A stretch of 64,000 bases of DNA from Mycolicibacter heraklionensis (GCA_001673575.1 LZME01000037.1:62001-126000); one strand, 5' to 3'; counted from the stretch's first letter, positions 47,611 to 57,421 are shown. Notes: generated by a model from the letters alone, not told the origin. Translations and numbers: made by a program.

Positions 47611-48551
47611 TTGGCGTGTAGGTCTTCGTTGAGCGCGATGCCCTGGCCGTCCCGGGCCACCACCTCGACCGCACCGGTCTGTGAGTTGCGGCGGAACAGC
47701 AGGTTGCTGCCGCCGGCCAGATCGCGGGCCTTGGCCGTGCTGCCGTCGGGCAGGGTGACCTTGGTTCCGGCGGTGACGTACAGCCCGGCCTCGACCACGC
47801 AGTCGTCGCCCAGCGGGATGCCCAGTCCGGCGTTCGCACCCAGCAAGCAGCGCTTGCCGATCGAAATCACCTCGGTCCCACCGCCGGACAGCGTGCCCAT
47901 GATCGAAGCGCCGCCGCCGACATCGGAGCCGTCGCCGACCACCACGCCCGCCGAGATGCGGCCTTCGACCATCGATGCGCCCAGCGTGCCCGCGTTGAAG
48001 TTGACGAAGCCTTCGTGCATCACCGTGGTGCCCGACGCCAGGTGCGCACCCAGGCGCACCCGGTCCGCGTCGGCGATGCGCACGCCCGAGGGCAGCACGT
48101 AGTCGACCATGCGGGGGAACTTGTCCACCCCGTAGACCGTCACCGGGCCGCGCCGGCGCAGCCGGGCACGCGTCGACTCGAAGCCCTCGACCGCGCACGG
48201 CCCGTAGTTGGTCCACACCACGTTGGTCAGCACCCCGAACAGTCCGCCGGCGTTGAGCCCGTGCGGCGCCACCAGCCGGTGCGAGAGCAGGTGCAGGCGC
48301 AGGTACGCGTCGTAGGCGTCGACGGCGGTGTCGTCCAGTGCACCGATCACGGTGCGCACCGCGACCGTCTCGGTGCCGCGGTCCTCGTCGGCACCGAGCA
48401 GTCCGGCCAGTTCGGCGGGAACGTCGCCCGCGCCAAGGCGGGTGGTCCCGGCTTGGCCCGAACCGCCCAACTCCGGTGCGGGAAACCAGGTGTCGAGCAC
48501 GGATCCGTCTGCGGCCAGCGTCGCTACCCCGACGCCCGAAGCTCCAGTCAC
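47607..48551 (-). CDS. dapD: Tetrahydrodipicolinate N-succinyltransferase
   Basis: A 314-aa left-handed beta-helix acyltransferase. The hexapeptide region runs from [38 protein letters not shown] to [21 protein letters not shown]. It succinylates tetrahydrodipicolinate in the lysine/DAP pathway. Matches Rv1201c (317 aa). TAGCCT (48564-48559) lies 7 nt before the GTG, hence leaderless. Divergent from dapE. The 3' end overlaps convergent mmpL by 4 bp. Confidence 0.96.
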   Translation of the reverse strand: MTGASGVGVATLAADGSVLDTWFPAPELGGSGQAGTTRLGAGDVPAELAGLLGADEDRGTETVAVRTVIGALDDTAVDAYDAYLRLHLLSHRLVAPHGLNAGGLFGVLTNVVWTNYGPCAVEGFESTRARLRRRGPVTVYGVDKFPRMVDYVLPSGVRIADADRVRLGAHLASGTTVMHEGFVNFNAGTLGASMVEGRISAGVVVGDGSDVGGGASIMGTLSGGGTEVISIGKRCLLGANAGLGIPLGDDCVVEAGLYVTAGTKVTLPDGSTAKARDLAGGSNLLFRRNSQTGAVEVVARDGQGIALNEDLHAN

Positions 48552-48575
48552 GCTGGTCAGGCTACGTTCTTCGCG

Positions 48576-48633
48576 CGAGAAGACGCAAAAGGCCCCTGCG
48601 GACCCGAAAATTGGGGGCTTTCACGTCTGCTCG
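48576..48633. repeat. Imperfect 21-bp inverted repeat between dapD and dapE
   Basis: Arms 48576-48596 (CGAGAAGACGCAAAAGGCCCC) and 48613-48633 pair at about 16 of 21 positions around a 16-nt loop. It lies between two divergent leaderless promoters, so it cannot be a simple terminator. The CGAG-AGACG-AAAG wording resembles dispersed mycobacterial intergenic repeats. Confidence 0.55.
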
Positions 48634-48663
48634 GCGGGGAAACGCACCCACTAAGCTGAGTCT

Positions 48664-49743
48664 GTGCTGGACCTGCGCTCCGACCCGATCGCCCTGACCG
48701 CAGCGCTGGTGGACATTCCCAGCGAGTCGCGGCACGAAGCGCGTATCGCCGACGAGGTCGAAGCAGCGCTGCGGGCGCAGACTTGTGGTTTCGAGATCGT
48801 CCGCGATGGCGACGCGGTACTGGCCCGCACCAATCTGGGACGCCCGACCCGGGTGCTGCTGGCCGGGCATCTGGACACCGTGCCGGTGGCCGGCAACCTG
48901 CCCAGCCGGCGCACCATCACCGCTGACGAGGGCGACGTGCTGCACGGTTGCGGCACCGTCGACATGAAATCCGGGGTCGCCGTCTTCCTGCACCTGGCCG
49001 CCACCCTCACCGAGCCCGCGCACGATCTGACCTGCGTGTTCTACGACTGCGAGGAGATCGAAGCGGCCGCCAACGGGCTGGGTCGCATCGAACGCAACCT
49101 GCCGGAATGGCTGGCGGGTGACCTCGCCATCCTCGGCGAACCCACCGGCGGCTACATCGAGGCCGGCTGCCAGGGCACCCTGCGGGTCGTCGTCACCGCG
49201 ACCGGCACGCGGGCGCATTCGGCGCGGTCCTGGCTGGGCGACAACGCCATCCACAAACTGGGGGCGGTACTGAATCGGCTGGCCGCCTACCAGCCGCGCA
49301 GTATCGACATTGACGGCTGCGTCTACCGTGAGGGTCTGTCGGCGGTGCGCATCGACGGTGGAGTCGCCGGCAACGTCATCCCCGATGCCGCGAGCGTGAC
49401 CGTGAACTTCCGCTTTGCCCCGGACCGCACGCCGCACGAGGCGCTGATCCACGTGCAGGAGGTATTCGACGGCCTGCACGTCACGATCGAGCAGACCGAC
49501 GCCGCCGCGGGCGCCCTGCCGGGGCTTACCGCACCCGCCGCCGCGGCGCTGGTGGCCGCCGCCGACGGTCAGGTGCGGGCCAAGTACGGCTGGACCGACG
49601 TGTCGCGGTTCGCCGCGCGCGGCATCCCCGCGGTCAACTACGGTCCCGGTGATCCCAACCTGGCCCACACCGTCGACGAGCGGGTGCCGGTCGGGCAGAT
49701 CAGCGCCGTGGCCGGGCTGCTGCGCGGCTTCCTCAGCTCTTAA
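48664..49743 (+). CDS. dapE: Succinyl-diaminopimelate desuccinylase
   Basis: A 359-aa M20 zinc peptidase-like enzyme. [12 protein letters not shown] holds the first metal His/Asp, [11 protein letters not shown] the bridging Asp, DCEEIEA the catalytic Glu pair and LGEPTGG another metal region. It releases LL-DAP. Matches Rv1202 (354 aa). TAAGCT (48652-48657) lies 6 nt before the GTG, hence leaderless. The 3' end overlaps the convergent ATPase gene by 11 bp. Confidence 0.95.
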   Translation: MLDLRSDPIALTAALVDIPSESRHEARIADEVEAALRAQTCGFEIVRDGDAVLARTNLGRPTRVLLAGHLDTVPVAGNLPSRRTITADEGDVLHGCGTVDMKSGVAVFLHLAATLTEPAHDLTCVFYDCEEIEAAANGLGRIERNLPEWLAGDLAILGEPTGGYIEAGCQGTLRVVVTATGTRAHSARSWLGDNAIHKLGAVLNRLAAYQPRSIDIDGCVYREGLSAVRIDGGVAGNVIPDAASVTVNFRFAPDRTPHEALIHVQEVFDGLHVTIEQTDAAAGALPGLTAPAAAALVAAADGQVRAKYGWTDVSRFAARGIPAVNYGPGDPNLAHTVDERVPVGQISAVAGLLRGFLSS

Positions 49744-51760
49744 GCCGGTCCAGCGCGCTCCGGCCGAACGCGCAGTCGACCTCGTTGCACAGCCGGCTCA
49801 GCGGATCGACGGCGCGGGCATCGCCGAGCTGAGCGGCGGTGTCCCAGGCCTGTAACGCCACCGCCGACTGCCCGGTGCGCTCGGCCATCCGGGCGGCTTC
49901 CCGGGCCGCGGCGATCGCCCCATGCTGATCGCGCATGCCGGCCCGTTGCCAAGCCCGGGCCACCCCCAGCTCCGGAGCGAACAGTGCTGATTTGGTGCCG
50001 TGCCGGGATTCGGCCCGGCTCAACGTCTTTGCCGCGCCAGCGATGTCGTCCTGGCGGGCCAATGCGGTGGCCAGCAGGGTCAGCGACAGCGGTCCCCACG
50101 AGTAGCCGGTACGTTCCAGGGTGGCCGCGGCCGGTGCCAACATTTTGGTCGCAGCGTCGTACTCTTCGGCGGCGATCAGCACCTGAGCCACCAGCACCTC
50201 GCCGATCGCCCGGCCAGGCTGGGACAGCTCGGCGAAATCGGTGAACTGCCAGGCCAGCTCGCGCGCCTCGCCGAGGCGGTCGGCCATCAGCAGCGCGGTG
50301 ATCTCGGCCAGCCCGACGGTGAACCTCAGCACCCCGGGATGCTCGGCGTCCAGCGCCCGGCGCGCTAAGGGGCCGACGTCGTCGAAGCGGCCGGATCGCG
50401 CCGCGCACAGGGCTGCGGCGCTGCCCGCCCAGGCCACCGCCATGTCGTCGGCGGCCGGGTCGGCCAGGACCGCGGTGGCGGCCTCGACGGCACGGCCGAT
50501 GTTGCCGGCATTCATCGCGAAGGTGGCGCCGAGCGCGTCCAGGGTGATGCGCGGGGCCGCGCCGGTCACCCGGCCACGCGTGGCCGCCAGGAATGCGGTG
50601 GCGCGTTCGGGCTCGCCCAACATGAAGAACTGATTGGCGGCGCGCGGCAGCGCCCAAGCCATCAACTCCGGCTCGCTCAGACCGGCCGGGTCGACGGCTG
50701 CCAGTACCGCGTCGGCGTCGCGCCCGCGGCCCTGCCAGCCCAGTGCGTGCGCCAACGCCAGGCGGGCCGCCAGCCCGTCCGACCGATCCAGGGCGTGACG
50801 CGCCAGCCGCTCACCCAGTTGCAGGTCGCCCAGCCGCAACGCCTGCTGGGCGGCGTCCACCACCTCGGCTGCAGGCTGGGGCGCGTCGCTGTCGGCGGCC
50901 AGCACCGCCAGCCGCAGCTGCTCGCCGACGTGTGCGCAGGGCCGGGCTGCCAGCGCGCCGACCACGTCGCCACGTCGGGCACGCGCATCGTCGAGTCCCA
51001 GTGCGTCGCGGGCCCGCTCGGCGAACAGCGGGTGCGCGGTGTAGACCACCGGGTCCGGTTCGCGGCCGCCGCGAGCGCGGGTCTCCACCGCGCCCAGCTC
51101 CTCGGCCTGGCGGACCGCGTCGGCGCTGGTGAGGCTGATCAGGTCGACCAGCGCCAGCGGCTCGAAGACGGCGAGGTAGTCCAACACCGCACGCGCCTCG
51201 GCCGGCAACTCCGCCACGAAGGCGTCCACGTCACGGCCGGCCTCACTGGCCGCAGCTAAGGCGGTGATGTCGATGCGAGTCAACAGATCGTCGCCCCACA
51301 GCGCGGTGATCGGCGGCGGGGGCGCAGGCGAGCAGTCGGCGCGCCCGGTGACGATCACCCGGGCCGTCCCGGTCAGCGCCAGCTGATAGACCAGCGTCGC
51401 CGACAAGATGTCGAGCAGATGGGCGTCGTCGACTACCAGCAGCAGCTCACCCTCCGCCTTGACCAACGACGCGCGCGCCGCCCGCAGCAGCGCGGCGGGC
51501 TTGCCGATGTCGGCCACCGCAACCAGGTGGCTGAAGGCGCCGAACGGTACGTCGCGTTCGGCGGGAGTACCGATCACCCAGCACACCCGGGTCCCGGGAT
51601 GGCGGTCGGCGTAATCCTCAGCCGCTAACCGGGCCAGGGTGGACTTGCCGCACCCGTCGGGACCGAGCACCACCGCGCCCGCCCGGGCCCCGGGGTCGAG
51701 TGCTGCGGTGAGCCGATGCAACGCCGCCGAATGCTCGGGGACGTTCCACCGGATCGGCAT
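49733..51760 (-). CDS. LuxR-type ATPase without recognisable HTH (Rv1204c-like)
   Basis: A 675-aa protein with an N-terminal AAA/STAND ATPase: Walker [10 protein letters not shown] (about residues 33-41) and Walker [12 protein letters not shown] (about 106-116). A long TPR-like helical C-terminal half is rich in Ala and Leu. The architecture is that of MalT/LuxR-type regulators, but no C-terminal HTH is visible at the end ([16 protein letters not shown]). Position matches Rv1204c. It could be a signalling ATPase that does not bind DNA. Confidence 0.82.
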   Translation of the reverse strand: MPIRWNVPEHSAALHRLTAALDPGARAGAVVLGPDGCGKSTLARLAAEDYADRHPGTRVCWVIGTPAERDVPFGAFSHLVAVADIGKPAALLRAARASLVKAEGELLLVVDDAHLLDILSATLVYQLALTGTARVIVTGRADCSPAPPPPITALWGDDLLTRIDITALAAASEAGRDVDAFVAELPAEARAVLDYLAVFEPLALVDLISLTSADAVRQAEELGAVETRARGGREPDPVVYTAHPLFAERARDALGLDDARARRGDVVGALAARPCAHVGEQLRLAVLAADSDAPQPAAEVVDAAQQALRLGDLQLGERLARHALDRSDGLAARLALAHALGWQGRGRDADAVLAAVDPAGLSEPELMAWALPRAANQFFMLGEPERATAFLAATRGRVTGAAPRITLDALGATFAMNAGNIGRAVEAATAVLADPAADDMAVAWAGSAAALCAARSGRFDDVGPLARRALDAEHPGVLRFTVGLAEITALLMADRLGEARELAWQFTDFAELSQPGRAIGEVLVAQVLIAAEEYDAATKMLAPAAATLERTGYSWGPLSLTLLATALARQDDIAGAAKTLSRAESRHGTKSALFAPELGVARAWQRAGMRDQHGAIAAAREAARMAERTGQSAVALQAWDTAAQLGDARAVDPLSRLCNEVDCAFGRSALDRLKS

Positions 51761-51806
51761 CGCCGAGAGTTTACGGTCTGAGCCAACGGCCCGATAGCCT
51801 TTCGGT

Positions 51807-52370
51807 GTGCGGTCGAGCGAATGGGCGGTCTGTGTCTACTGCGCGTCGGGCCCCAGCGATCCGGCACTGCTGGCGCTGGCCGCCAAGGTCGGTGCGGCAA
51901 TCGCCGAGCGGGGCTGGACGCTGGTGTGGGGAGGCGGCAACGTCTCGGCGATGGGTGCGCTGGCCGTGGCCGCCCGCGAGCGCGGCGGGCACACCGTCGG
52001 GGTGATCCCCAAGGCGCTGCTGCACCGTGAGGTGGCCGATGTCGACGCCGACGAGCTGATCGTCACCGACACGATGCGCGAGCGGAAAAAGGTCATGGAC
52101 GACCGCGCCGACGCGTTCCTGACCTTGCCCGGCGGCATCGGCACGCTGGAAGAGCTGTTCGAGACCTGGACCGCCGGGTATCTGGGCATGCACGACAAAG
52201 AGGTGGTGCTACTCGATCCCGACGGCCACTACGAGGGGCTGTGGACGTGGCTGTCGGGACTGATCGACACCGGTTTCGTGGCCCGGCGTGCGATGGATCG
52301 TCTGCTGGTGTTCGGCGAGATGGAGGCGGCGCTGGACGCCTGTTCACCCGGTACCGCCGGTACCGGTTAA
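51807..52370 (+). CDS. LOG-family cytokinin riboside phosphoribohydrolase (Rv1205-like)
   Basis: A 187-aa Rossmann protein with the LOG signature PGGIGTLEELFE (about residues 109-120) and the YCASGPSDP and WGGGNVSAMGA nucleotide-site segments. LOG enzymes release free cytokinin bases from nucleotide forms; Rv1205 is the M. tuberculosis counterpart, tied to cytokinin build-up and aldehyde stress in proteasome mutants. TAGCCT (51795-51800) is 6 nt before the GTG, hence leaderless. Divergent from the ATPase gene. Confidence 0.92.
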   Translation: MRSSEWAVCVYCASGPSDPALLALAAKVGAAIAERGWTLVWGGGNVSAMGALAVAARERGGHTVGVIPKALLHREVADVDADELIVTDTMRERKKVMDDRADAFLTLPGGIGTLEELFETWTAGYLGMHDKEVVLLDPDGHYEGLWTWLSGLIDTGFVARRAMDRLLVFGEMEAALDACSPGTAGTG

Positions 52371-52402
52371 GCTCTCGATTTTCGGCGAAATGAGGCGATA
52401 AC

Positions 52403-54190
52403 GTGTCCGACCACGACTCCGGCACCGTCACCCAGGTGGGACTGGTCGACGTTCTGGCCCGTACCCCCCGCCTGTTGGCCGACGGGCCGACCATCCTGCG
52501 CGGGCTGTGGACCGGGCTGCGCGCTCGCCCCACCTCCAAGGCCTCGATCGGCAAGGTCTTCCAGGACCGCGCGGCCCAAGTCGGTGATCGGGTCTTCATC
52601 CGGTTCGGCGAGCAGCAACTGACCTACCGCGAAGCCAACGAGACCGTCAACCGCTACGCCGCCGTGCTGGCCGCGCGCGGCGTCGGCCACGGCGATGTCG
52701 TCGGGATCATGCTGCGCAACTCCCCGGACGCGGTGCTGATGATGCTGGCCGTCGCCAAATGCGGTGGGGTCGCCGGCATGCTCAACCACCACCAGCGCGC
52801 TGACGTGCTGGCCCACAGCCTGGGCGTGCTGGGTTCCACCCTGCTGATTGCGGAGTCCGACCTGGTCGATGCCGTCAAGGAGTGCGGCTGCACCGACGCA
52901 CCGGTGACCATCGAGGAGTTCCGGCGGCTGGCCGCCACCGCACCGGACGGCAACCCCGCCTCCGTCAACGCGGTACTGGCCAAGGACACCGCGTTCTACA
53001 TCTTCACCTCCGGCACCACCGGCTACCCCAAGGCCAGCGTGATGACGCACTACCGGTGGTTGCGTGCGCTGGCGACCTTCGGCGGCGTCGGGCTGCGGCT
53101 GCGCGGCAACGACACGCTGTACTGCTGCCTGCCGCTGTACCACAACAACGCGCTGACAGTCGCGGTGTCGTCGGTCCTTAACGCCGGTGCCACCCTGGCC
53201 CTGGGCAAGTCGTTCTCGGCCTCGCGGTTCTGGGACGAGGTGATCGCCGCGGACGCCACGGCCTTCGTCTACATCGGCGAGCTCTGCCGGTATCTGCTCA
53301 ACCAGCCCGCCAAACCGACCGATCGTGCGCACAAGGTGCGGGTGATCGCCGGAAACGGGCTGCGGCCGGAGATCTGGGACGAGTTCACCCATCGGTTCGG
53401 CATCAAGCGGGTCTGCGAGTTCTACGCCGCCAGCGAGAGCAACAGCGCGTTCCTCAACGTGTTCAATGTGCCGCGCAGCACCGGCGTCTATCCGCTGCCG
53501 CTGGCCTATGTGCAGTACGACCCCGACACCGGCCTGCCGCTGCGCGGCGCGGACGGCTGGGTGCAACGGGTGCCTGCCGGCCAGCCCGGGCTGTTGCTGA
53601 GCCCGGTGAACCGGTTCTCGCCGTTCGACGGCTACACCGACCCGGAGGCCAACGAGAAGAAGCTGGTGCGCAACGCCTTCCGCGACGGCGACTGCTGGTT
53701 CAACACCGGTGATCTGATGCGCCCACAGGGCATGGGGCATGCCGCGTTCGTCGACCGGCTCGGCGACACCTTCCGATGGAAGGGCGAGAACGTCGCCACC
53801 ACGCAGGTCGAGGCCGCGCTGAGCGCCGACGACGCGATCGAGGAGTGCGCCGTCTACGGCGTCGAGGTGCCCGGTACCGGTGGCCGTGCCGGGATGGCCG
53901 CGGTCAAACTGCGTGACGGCGCGACCTTCGACGGGCCGGGGTTAGCCGCGGTGGTCTTTGACCAGCTGCCCTCCTATGCGGTGCCGCTGTTCGTGCGGGT
54001 GGTGCCGTCGATGGCCCACACCACCACGTTCAAGAGTCGCAAGGTGGAGCTGCGCGAGCAGGGCTACGGCGGCGGTGGTGCGGTCATCGAGGACCCGCTG
54101 TACGTGCTGGCCGGCCGCGGCGAAGGCTACGTGCCCTTCTATGCCGACTATCCCGGCGAAGTAGCCGCGGGAAAGCGTCCGCAGGGCTGA
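52403..54190 (+). CDS. fadD6: Long-chain fatty-acid-CoA ligase FadD6
   Basis: A 595-aa FATP-type acyl-CoA synthetase. The P-loop is YIFTSGTTGYPKASVMTHYR, followed by FYAASESNSAFLN, the FATP-like CWFNTGDLM and DRLGDTFRWKGENVATTQVE, and a C-terminal tail with FKSRKVELREQGY. It activates and may help take up long-chain fatty acids. Matches Rv1206 (597 aa). GAGG lies 7 nt before the GTG. Confidence 0.95.
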   Translation: MSDHDSGTVTQVGLVDVLARTPRLLADGPTILRGLWTGLRARPTSKASIGKVFQDRAAQVGDRVFIRFGEQQLTYREANETVNRYAAVLAARGVGHGDVVGIMLRNSPDAVLMMLAVAKCGGVAGMLNHHQRADVLAHSLGVLGSTLLIAESDLVDAVKECGCTDAPVTIEEFRRLAATAPDGNPASVNAVLAKDTAFYIFTSGTTGYPKASVMTHYRWLRALATFGGVGLRLRGNDTLYCCLPLYHNNALTVAVSSVLNAGATLALGKSFSASRFWDEVIAADATAFVYIGELCRYLLNQPAKPTDRAHKVRVIAGNGLRPEIWDEFTHRFGIKRVCEFYAASESNSAFLNVFNVPRSTGVYPLPLAYVQYDPDTGLPLRGADGWVQRVPAGQPGLLLSPVNRFSPFDGYTDPEANEKKLVRNAFRDGDCWFNTGDLMRPQGMGHAAFVDRLGDTFRWKGENVATTQVEAALSADDAIEECAVYGVEVPGTGGRAGMAAVKLRDGATFDGPGLAAVVFDQLPSYAVPLFVRVVPSMAHTTTFKSRKVELREQGYGGGGAVIEDPLYVLAGRGEGYVPFYADYPGEVAAGKRPQG

Positions 54191-54206
54191 CTCTTCTGCT
54201 TCTGCA

Positions 54207-54265
54207 CCGAAACCGACGTTTTGCAGGCTGCTACTCGGACTTTCTCTGCAAAACGTCGGTTTCGG
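54207..54265. repeat. Perfect 20-bp inverted repeat between fadD6 and folP2
   Basis: CCGAAACCGACGTTTTGCAG (54207-54226) and its exact reverse complement (54246-54265) flank a 19-nt loop. It starts 17 bp after the fadD6 stop, so it may terminate that transcript, and it is followed by the folP2 start 52 bp later. The wording is like a dispersed mycobacterial intergenic element. Confidence 0.75.
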
Positions 54266-54316
54266 CGGGTCAGGGCTGACGATTGCGGTCCCACATCCAC
54301 CAGGCACCATGGAGCA

Positions 54317-55192
54317 GTGCAGTCCCACTTCTGCGGTCGTCCGGTGGCGGCTGATCGAGCGCTGATCATGGCGATCATCAACCGCACCCCCGACTCGTTC
54401 TACGACGCGGGCGCCACGTTCACCGACGAGGCGGCCAAGTCCGCCGTGCACCGCGCCGTGGCCGACGGCGCCGATGTCATCGACGTCGGCGGGGTCAAGG
54501 CCGGGCCGGGGGAGACCGTCGACGCCGACACCGAGACCGCTCGGGTGGTGCCGTTCATCGAATGGCTGCGCAGCACCTACCCCGAGCAGCTGATCAGCGT
54601 GGACACCTGGCGTGCGGAGGTGGCCAAACGCGCCTGTGCGGCCGGTGCGGACCTGATCAACGACACCTGGGGCGGGATCGACCCGGACCTGCCGGCGGTG
54701 GCCGCCGAGTTCGGGGCGGGCCTGGTCTGCTCGCACACCGGAGGCGCGAAACCGCGCACCCGCCCGTTCCGGGTGAGCTACGGCACCAGCGTCGACGGGG
54801 TGGTGAAAGCGGTGATCAGTGAGGTCACCGCGGCCGCGGAACGGGCGGTGGCGGCCGGGGTTGCCCGGGATCGGGTGCTGATCGATCCCACCCATGATTT
54901 CGGCAAGAACACCTTCCACGGGCTAGCGTTGTTGCGACATACGGAGGATTTGGTCGGTACCGGATGGCCGGTGCTGATGGCGCTCTCCAACAAAGACTTC
55001 ATCGGGGAGACTCTTGGAGTGGGTCTCACCGAACGACTGGACGGAACATTGGCGGCCACCGCGTTGGCGGCGGCCGCCGGAGCCCGGATGTTTCGGGTTC
55101 ACGAGGTCGGGCCGACCCGGCGCGTACTGGAGATGGTGGCATCGATCCAGGGCGTGCGGGCCCCGACCCGCACAGTAAGGGGACTCGCATGA
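54317..55192 (+). CDS. folP2: Dihydropteroate synthase homologue FolP2
   Basis: A 291-aa TIM-barrel of the DHPS family: ALIMAIINRTPDSFYDAGATF, GADVIDVGGVKAGPG, SVDTWRAEVAKRACAAGADLINDTWGG and a C-terminal HEVGPTRRVLEM. Mycobacterial FolP2 lacks proven DHPS activity and is thought to act in another role, with the GpgS pathway next door. Matches Rv1207 (318 aa) but without its repetitive N-terminal extension. GTG 54317 is preceded by GGAG; the frame is open further upstream into the inverted repeat. Its stop overlaps gpgS (ATGA). Confidence 0.92.
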   Translation: MQSHFCGRPVAADRALIMAIINRTPDSFYDAGATFTDEAAKSAVHRAVADGADVIDVGGVKAGPGETVDADTETARVVPFIEWLRSTYPEQLISVDTWRAEVAKRACAAGADLINDTWGGIDPDLPAVAAEFGAGLVCSHTGGAKPRTRPFRVSYGTSVDGVVKAVISEVTAAAERAVAAGVARDRVLIDPTHDFGKNTFHGLALLRHTEDLVGTGWPVLMALSNKDFIGETLGVGLTERLDGTLAATALAAAAGARMFRVHEVGPTRRVLEMVASIQGVRAPTRTVRGLA

Positions 55193-56136
55193 CCGACCTG
55201 GTCTCGGCGCCGGACGACACCCGGCTGGCCGGGCGCACCTGGACCCGGCCGCGGTGGACGGTCGCCGAGCTGCTGGCTGCCAAGGCCAAGACCGGTCGCA
55301 GCGTCTCGGTGGTGCTGCCCGCCTTGAACGAGCAGGCGACCATCGAATCGGTCATCGACAGCATCACGCCGCTGGTCGACAACCTGGTCGACGAACTGAT
55401 CGTGCTGGACTCCGGCTCCACCGACGACACCGAGATCCGGTCGATCGCCGCCGGCGCCCGCGTCGTCAGCCGCGAACAGGCCGTTCCGGAGGTGCCACCG
55501 CAGCCCGGCAAGGGCGAAGCCCTGTGGCGGTCGCTGGCGGCCACCAGCGGCGACATCGTGGTGTTCATCGACTCCGACCTGATCGACCCCGACCCGATGT
55601 TCGTGCCCAACCTGGTCGGGCCCCTGCTCACCGGCGACGGCGTCCACTTGGTCAAGGGCTTCTATCGGCGGCCGCTGAAGGTCAACGGCACCGAGGAACC
55701 CACCGGCGGTGGCCGGGTCACCGAGCTGGTGGCCCGACCGCTGTTGACCGCGCTGCGTCCCGATCTGGGTGCGGTGATCCAGCCGTTGGGCGGTGAATAC
55801 GCGGGCAGTCGTGAGCTGTTGGCGTCGGTTCCGTTCGCGCCTGGCTACGGGGTGGAGATCGGGCTGCTGATCGACACCTACGACCGGTTGGGGCTGGACG
55901 CGATCGCCCAGGTCAACCTGGGCGTGCGGGCGCACCGGAATCGCCCGTTGGCCGAGTTGGCCGTGATGAGCCGCCAAGTCGTCGCCACGCTGCTGTCACG
56001 GTGCGGTGTCCCCGATTCCGGGGTGGGGCTGACCCAGTTCTTCGCGGACGGCCCGGACGGAATGGACTATCTGCCACGTACCACGCCGTTGTCGCTGGTC
56101 GACCGGCCACCGATGAACACCTTGCGCCAGCGCTGA
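55189..56136 (+). CDS. gpgS: Glucosyl-3-phosphoglycerate synthase
   Basis: A 315-aa GT-A glycosyltransferase (GT81). The nucleotide-sugar site starts at VVLPALNEQATIESV (about residues 41-55), the DXD motif is DSD at 128-130, and the PGKGEALWRSL loop is intact. It transfers glucose to 3-phosphoglycerate, the first step of methylglucose lipopolysaccharide synthesis. Coupled to folP2 by ATGA. Matches Rv1208 (324 aa). Confidence 0.96.
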   Translation: MTDLVSAPDDTRLAGRTWTRPRWTVAELLAAKAKTGRSVSVVLPALNEQATIESVIDSITPLVDNLVDELIVLDSGSTDDTEIRSIAAGARVVSREQAVPEVPPQPGKGEALWRSLAATSGDIVVFIDSDLIDPDPMFVPNLVGPLLTGDGVHLVKGFYRRPLKVNGTEEPTGGGRVTELVARPLLTALRPDLGAVIQPLGGEYAGSRELLASVPFAPGYGVEIGLLIDTYDRLGLDAIAQVNLGVRAHRNRPLAELAVMSRQVVATLLSRCGVPDSGVGLTQFFADGPDGMDYLPRTTPLSLVDRPPMNTLRQR

Positions 56137-56186
56137 TCCCGTCGGCACCGCCCCTCATGTCGGTGCGATGAGGCACTATCGATGCC

Positions 56187-56498
56187 GTGACACTGGTTTT
56201 GCTGTATCTCGTTGTGCTCGTGCTCACCGCGTTGCTGCTGTTCGGGGTGGCCAGCACGCTGTTCGGCCGGGGTGAGCAGCTGCCGCCGCTGCCGCGGGCG
56301 ACGACGGCGACCATGCTGCCGGCCTCCGGGGTCACCGGTGCCGATGTCGACGCGGTCAAGTTCTCCCAGGTGCTGCGCGGCTACAACACCGGTGAGGTCG
56401 ACTGGGTGCTGGAGCGCCTCGGCGCCGAGCTCGACCAGCTCCGCGGTCAGCTCGCCGCGGCTCAGGCGGTCGCTGCGCCCGAAGGGGAGTCGCGTTGA
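56187..56498 (+). CDS. DivIVA-domain membrane protein (Rv1209-like)
   Basis: A 103-aa protein. One N-terminal transmembrane helix (LVLLYLVVLVLTALLLFGVA) is followed by a DivIVA-type module (VDAVKFSQVLRGYNTGEVDWVLERLGAELDQLRGQL) with a short coiled coil. It may link polar growth proteins to the membrane. GTG start. Its stop overlaps the TTG of tagA. Same order as Rv1209-Rv1210. Confidence 0.88.
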   Translation: MTLVLLYLVVLVLTALLLFGVASTLFGRGEQLPPLPRATTATMLPASGVTGADVDAVKFSQVLRGYNTGEVDWVLERLGAELDQLRGQLAAAQAVAAPEGESR

Positions 56499-57070
56499 GC
56501 AGCGCGCCCGACGACGGGCAGATCCGGTGCGGCTGGGTCGACAGCGCCTCGGAGCTGTACCGCGACTACCACGACCAGGAGTGGGGACGTCCGGTGCGGG
56601 ACTCGGCCGCACTGTTCGAGCGGGTCAGTCTGGAAGCGTTCCAGAGCGGACTGTCGTGGCTGGTGATTCTGCGTAAACGGGAGAACTTCCGGCGGGCGTT
56701 CGCCGATTTCGACGTGGAGACCGTCGCGCGTTTCACCGACGCCGACGTGGCTCGGCTGATGGACGACGCCGGCATCGTGCGCAACCGAGCCAAGATCGAG
56801 GCGACGATCGCCAACGCCCGAGCGACTATTGACCTGGGCGCCACTGATTTGGCGGACCTGTTGTGGTCATTCGCCCCACCGCCGCGTCCGCGCCCGGCGG
56901 ACCTGTCGGCAATTCCGGCGGTCACGCCGGAATCGACGGCGATGGCGCGCGAATTGAAGCGTCGCGGGTTCCGATTCGTGGGGCCTACCACCGCGTATGC
57001 GTTGATGCAGGCCACGGGCATGGTCGACGACCACGTCCGGGCATGTTGGGTGCCACCGGTAACCGTCTAG
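56495..57070 (+). CDS. tagA: DNA-3-methyladenine glycosylase I
   Basis: A 191-aa Tag-type glycosylase: IRCGWVDSASELYRDYHDQEWG, FERVSLEAFQSGLSWLVILRKRENFRRAF and TPESTAMARELKRRGFRFVGPTTAYALMQATGMVDDH. It excises 3-methyladenine. The C-terminus is short and keeps the His of DDHVRAC but lacks a full Zn-binding tail. The start is TTG, overlapping the previous stop (TTGA). Matches Rv1210. Confidence 0.94.
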   Translation: MSSAPDDGQIRCGWVDSASELYRDYHDQEWGRPVRDSAALFERVSLEAFQSGLSWLVILRKRENFRRAFADFDVETVARFTDADVARLMDDAGIVRNRAKIEATIANARATIDLGATDLADLLWSFAPPPRPRPADLSAIPAVTPESTAMARELKRRGFRFVGPTTAYALMQATGMVDDHVRACWVPPVTV

Positions 57071-57076
57071 ATCCAC

Positions 57077-57082
57077 TAAAAT
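57077..57082 (+). promoter_or_regulatory. -10 box of a long-leader transcript
   Basis: TAAAAT lies 7 bp after the tagA stop and predicts transcription starting near 57089, about 150 nt before the DUF3117 ATG. That long leader contains a candidate upstream ORF. No clear -35 box is present. Confidence 0.45.
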
Positions 57083-57138
57083 GCACTACGGAATCGGGTC
57101 TTGTGCACGCGCCGTCGCCGATAGGGGAGAATGGCGGA

Positions 57139-57249
57139 GTGAATTTGCAGTTCGATGCCGGACGCTGCGACTGCCGTGCACACCCGGCGCAGATCATGGG
57201 CACGGCTTGCGGGCTGGTACCTGGAGGGAGCACTCGATGGCGGCGATGA
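57139..57249 (+). CDS. Candidate Cys-containing upstream ORF
   Basis: A 36-codon frame from GTG 57139 (MNLQFDAGRCDCRAHPAQIM...) with Cys at residues 10, 12 and 24. GGGGAG lies about 9 nt upstream. It ends at TGA 57247-57249, inside the next gene, so ribosomes finishing it would pass over the DUF3117 start. It may be a regulatory leader peptide. No family is recognised. Confidence 0.4.
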   Translation: MNLQFDAGRCDCRAHPAQIMGTACGLVPGGSTRWRR

Positions 57250-57404
57250 AGCCCCGGACCGGCGACGGTCCGTTGGAAGCGACCAAAGAGGGGCGAGGCA
57301 TCGTGATGCGAGTACCGCTTGAGGGCGGTGGACGACTGGTCGTCGAGCTGACTCCCGATGAGGCCGCCGCGCTCGGCGACGAACTCAAAGCCGTCACCAG
57401 CTAA
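57237..57404 (+). CDS. DUF3117 small protein (Rv1211-like)
   Basis: A 55-aa protein: MAAMKPRTGDGPLEATKEGR, then IVMRVPLEGGGRLVVELTPDEAAALGDELKAV. This is the actinobacterial DUF3117 family, of unknown function. GGAGGGAG lies about 7 nt before the ATG. It sits between tagA and the convergent glycosyltransferase gene, as in M. tuberculosis. Confidence 0.9.
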   Translation: MAAMKPRTGDGPLEATKEGRGIVMRVPLEGGGRLVVELTPDEAAALGDELKAVTS

Positions 57405-57421
57405 CTCGTGACGGTCGGGGG

